Shown here in pieces: positions 61,572-64,000 of a DNA stretch of 64,000 nucleotides; within the stretch, counting starts at the first letter, position 1; the number at the start of each line of letters is the position of its first letter. A program made the position numbers and the translations under genes. Under the pieces are notes generated by a model. It ran no database searches and was not told where the DNA came from. It was given only the letters and a program-made list of their open reading frames with translations. The stretch comes from Balanoglossus misakiensis (Eukaryota > Hemichordata), in assembly GCA_040954595.2 (NCBI GenBank), contig CM082593.2, forward strand, positions 1,364,001 to 1,428,000. Reading direction: 5' to 3'.

Positions 61572-64000
61572 ATGTCTGCATACTCGACGTGTCAGGTCTT
61601 GGCCTTGTGGCTTCTATTTGTTGGCAGCAGCTCGGACAGAACTATAAAATTGGTCGAAGTGGTGAGTATTCCAATATCATGAGACGGATCTGTCATTAAT
61701 AGCGATTTGGTCTCTTCCGGGTTAGTAGGCCCAGCCGAAAGGGAGTCACCTATCTGAGTCATATATACAATTTCCACGTCCCTGAGATTGAAACAGAGAC
61801 GTGATCAGTTTCTTTACGAGAAACGTACAAAGCTTGTGGTTCGATATATGTTAGTACTTCTCATCACATTATTTCACACGTAACACCCGGTAAATACGCC
61901 TCACTATTCATTGCACAGTATGGTCAATTAAACTTTGAAGGACGTTGGCATGTATGGTGGGTGCGTGCGCCCTTGCAGTAGTGGAGTAATTGATTAATTA
62001 AAATGTAAACAAATGTATTGAAATACGTGTATGTATAACTAATGAAGAAAATGTTTCACATGAAATGATTTTCACAGCCGGCAAAATTTTTCAGACATCC
62101 AGTTGCTTTTGCCGGCTGCTGGCTAATTATGTACATCCCTGATATAAACAGAACATGAGAGAGTTCAATGTAATTTAATTAACTGTTAAAATATTATCCA
62201 TACATGTATTATTACATTGGGAGTTTTAAAAAGGATACATATGAAATGAATTTTCAAGTAAATACTTACTAGTATTCATTTTACATAATTTTCCTGTATT
62301 TTGTCTGTTTATGGGTGATGTAGGAGCAGAATACTAGTGCTTCATTATATACCATTTGTTCAAAATCGAAATTTCCTCAAATGGTGCACATGCATAACAT
62401 ATACACGTATGCATATGGTACTGTGACCACAGTAGCATATGTTGTCAGGCGATCAGGGGTTAAAGAACAGCTGTCATGGTAAAGAAGTCTTTTCTAATAC
62501 TGTAACTGACAACGTAACATTACCTCCATGTAGCTGCTGCCATTACAGTATATCTCATCATATTTGGGTGAATACGTCATATCAAAATGGCTTGTACGGT
62601 ATGGTGCATATGTCGCTCTCGTCCTCTTATGCCCTAGTTGTAGTAAAAATTTTAGTTTGACTATTGTCTTTTTAACATTGGCCTGGATATGAATTGAGAG
62701 ATGGTTCGGAAACCATATTGTCAGCTATAAAAAGAATAATAGAATGAATTTTATTCATAAATGACTACATTGTTACAGATATCTCATGGATCAAGAGTAC
62801 CAGCTGTCCATATGGACTGCAAACCAATAAATCCATGAAATGCACTGGATTGCTCATAGATAGATTAACAGAATACGTTGCCATGTGTAGTTTTTAACCC
62901 TTTCACCCCAGTTCCCTCTATGGAGGTCCAACCATGGTGGTGATAGGGTTAAATGTCCTACATGCTGAAACATGCATGTCGTTTTGCTATACTTTTGATG
63001 ATAAAACATGTAAAACATAGATTGATGATATGACAGATAGCTGACATTGTCATACATGAGCTATTAAAGCATGTATGAACAGGATGAGTGTGGATATTTT
63101 AAGTGGCATGTGTCAGAATCTTTGGTGATGTTTTTGCGTAAAATCTGGCTGGCATGTTGTAAGCAGAAAAGGCTACCAGAACAGGCATATACAGTCAGGT
63201 TTTGTTGCCATGATACAAAGTGTATGTATGAGCCAAAACACTAGTCACGTCTAACTGAAAGAGCACTGCTCCAAAACATACATATGGAGTCAAACTGAAA
63301 GTGGTTATGTCTGTGCTTTGTGTGGTAGAATAGAAAGCATGGTAGGTTTAAATCAATCATAGGCCAGTCCCTGGAGACAGCCAGAACAGTTGATGGCAGG
63401 TAAAAAAACACCAAAGAATAGTGTCACTGTCTGATGACTTGTATATTTAGGTCAGAGCTGTCATATGCCTTAATCATCAAGCACCCCACATTATTGTATT
63501 TAGTGATACCATATTGTGACAGTTGCATCAGGACATTGTCTGTCTAACTCAAGATGGGAACGTGAGTTTTTAAGTGGTCCTTGTCCGCCCATACAATGGT
63601 ATTCACGTAGTCGCATCTCGCTGAGCTCCCCATTTGAAATATAAACGTATTCATTTCAGGGCATGTCATATGCATGTGGAACCAAACATATGGTTATCAC
63701 AATGAAGTGTTGTCTGTTTGTACGCATAGAGTGCTTTTAATACTAGTAGAGCTCAATTTTTCTATTCTAAAGTACCAATTTTGTTCTTTACTTTTGAAAA
63801 TCTGTCCGCAGAATTTCCATTCACGCAGTATTAACATCTCCTGCTAAATTGGCCATGTATGCATTTAGGTTATATAGCGTACCACAGGTTTTCAAGAACA
63901 TATGCTATGCAAAGTGTGCAAATCTCCAGTTATATTCACTGAGCACATATCATTCAGATACCAGTGACACTTATATCTCACGTTTTGCGAAATGCATTGT
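61572..64000 (+). CDS. Histidine acid phosphatase copy 2, partial (exon 1 only)
   Basis: Exon 1 is 61572-61661 (30 codons) with donor GTGAGT and is nearly identical to copy 1; residues 5 and 7 differ (Ser and Cys instead of Leu and Phe), both inside the signal peptide. The catalytic exon and the rest lie beyond the right edge. Intron 1 carries about 1.7 kb (61672-63360) not present in copy 1. It then matches 56133-56700 from 63361 to about 63913 and diverges where the retrotransposon piece begins in copy 1. From the duplication structure this copy should keep the native C terminus. Confidence 0.75.
61672..63360. other. Extra 1.7 kb in intron 1 of acid phosphatase 2
   Basis: AT-rich sequence present only in the second unit. 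No transposase or reverse transcriptase frame is seen and no terminal repeats were found, so either an insertion here or a deletion in unit 1 is possible. Confidence 0.45.

Noticed and set aside
1-64000. tRNA or rRNA genes
   Set aside because: I looked for the conserved T-arm pattern and for rRNA-like stretches and saw none I could support; a covariance-model scan would be decisive.

Overview
The window is nuclear DNA from an animal. It has spliced genes with GT/AG introns, long AT-rich intergenic stretches, microsatellites and fragments of mobile elements. The gene set (a QRFP-type neuropeptide receptor, a HELT-type bHLH-Orange repressor, ZFAND4, EFCAB6, ENKD1, a C2orf81 homologue and a lysosomal/prostatic-type acid phosphatase), moderate intron sizes and a foldback transposon resembling sea urchin TU elements fit an invertebrate deuterostome such as a hemichordate, echinoderm or amphioxus. 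The taxon is an inference; another marine invertebrate is not excluded.

Layout from left to right. An intronless QRFP-receptor-like GPCR (+) lies at 2552-3793 behind a TATA box. A gene-poor stretch follows. EFCAB6 (+, 15 coding exons, 933 aa) runs from 10265 to 21646, with RFX-type X-boxes in its promoter and first intron. HELT (+, 4 coding exons, 335 aa) runs from 26690 to 32165 behind a cluster of CACGTG/CGCGTG sites. ZFAND4 (+, 10 coding exons, 550 aa) runs from 34434 to 40030 behind CRE, CLEAR-like and YY1-like sites. ENKD1 (-, 6 coding exons, 322 aa; 47466 to 45718) and a C2orf81 homologue (+, 9 exons, 512 aa; 48658 to 55243) are head to head around an X-box. A histidine acid phosphatase (+, 10 exons, 420 aa; 56015 to 60433) follows. 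A second, nearly identical acid phosphatase begins at 61572 and runs off the right edge.

Three things stand out. (1) A roughly 5.37 kb tandem duplication joined the end of the first acid phosphatase to a copy of the last C2orf81 exon. The phosphatase now ends in 23 residues read out of frame from that exon and uses the C2orf81 3' UTR and poly(A) signal. (2) A 3200-bp foldback element with two 608-bp inverted arms, each carrying 22 units of a 21-bp repeat, sits in a C2orf81 intron and is flanked by AAGAAA on both sides. (3) The phosphatase has Gly in place of the catalytic Asp of the HD motif and has a 63-nt symmetrical extra exon.

Functionally, EFCAB6 and ENKD1 are known ciliary or microtubule proteins. 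C2orf81 shares a promoter region with ENKD1, which suggests a related role. HELT, ZFAND4 and the GPCR look unrelated to this block. All exon models were built by eye from reading frames and splice sites and need transcript support. I found no tRNA, rRNA or CRISPR array, and no wholly new multi-gene system.
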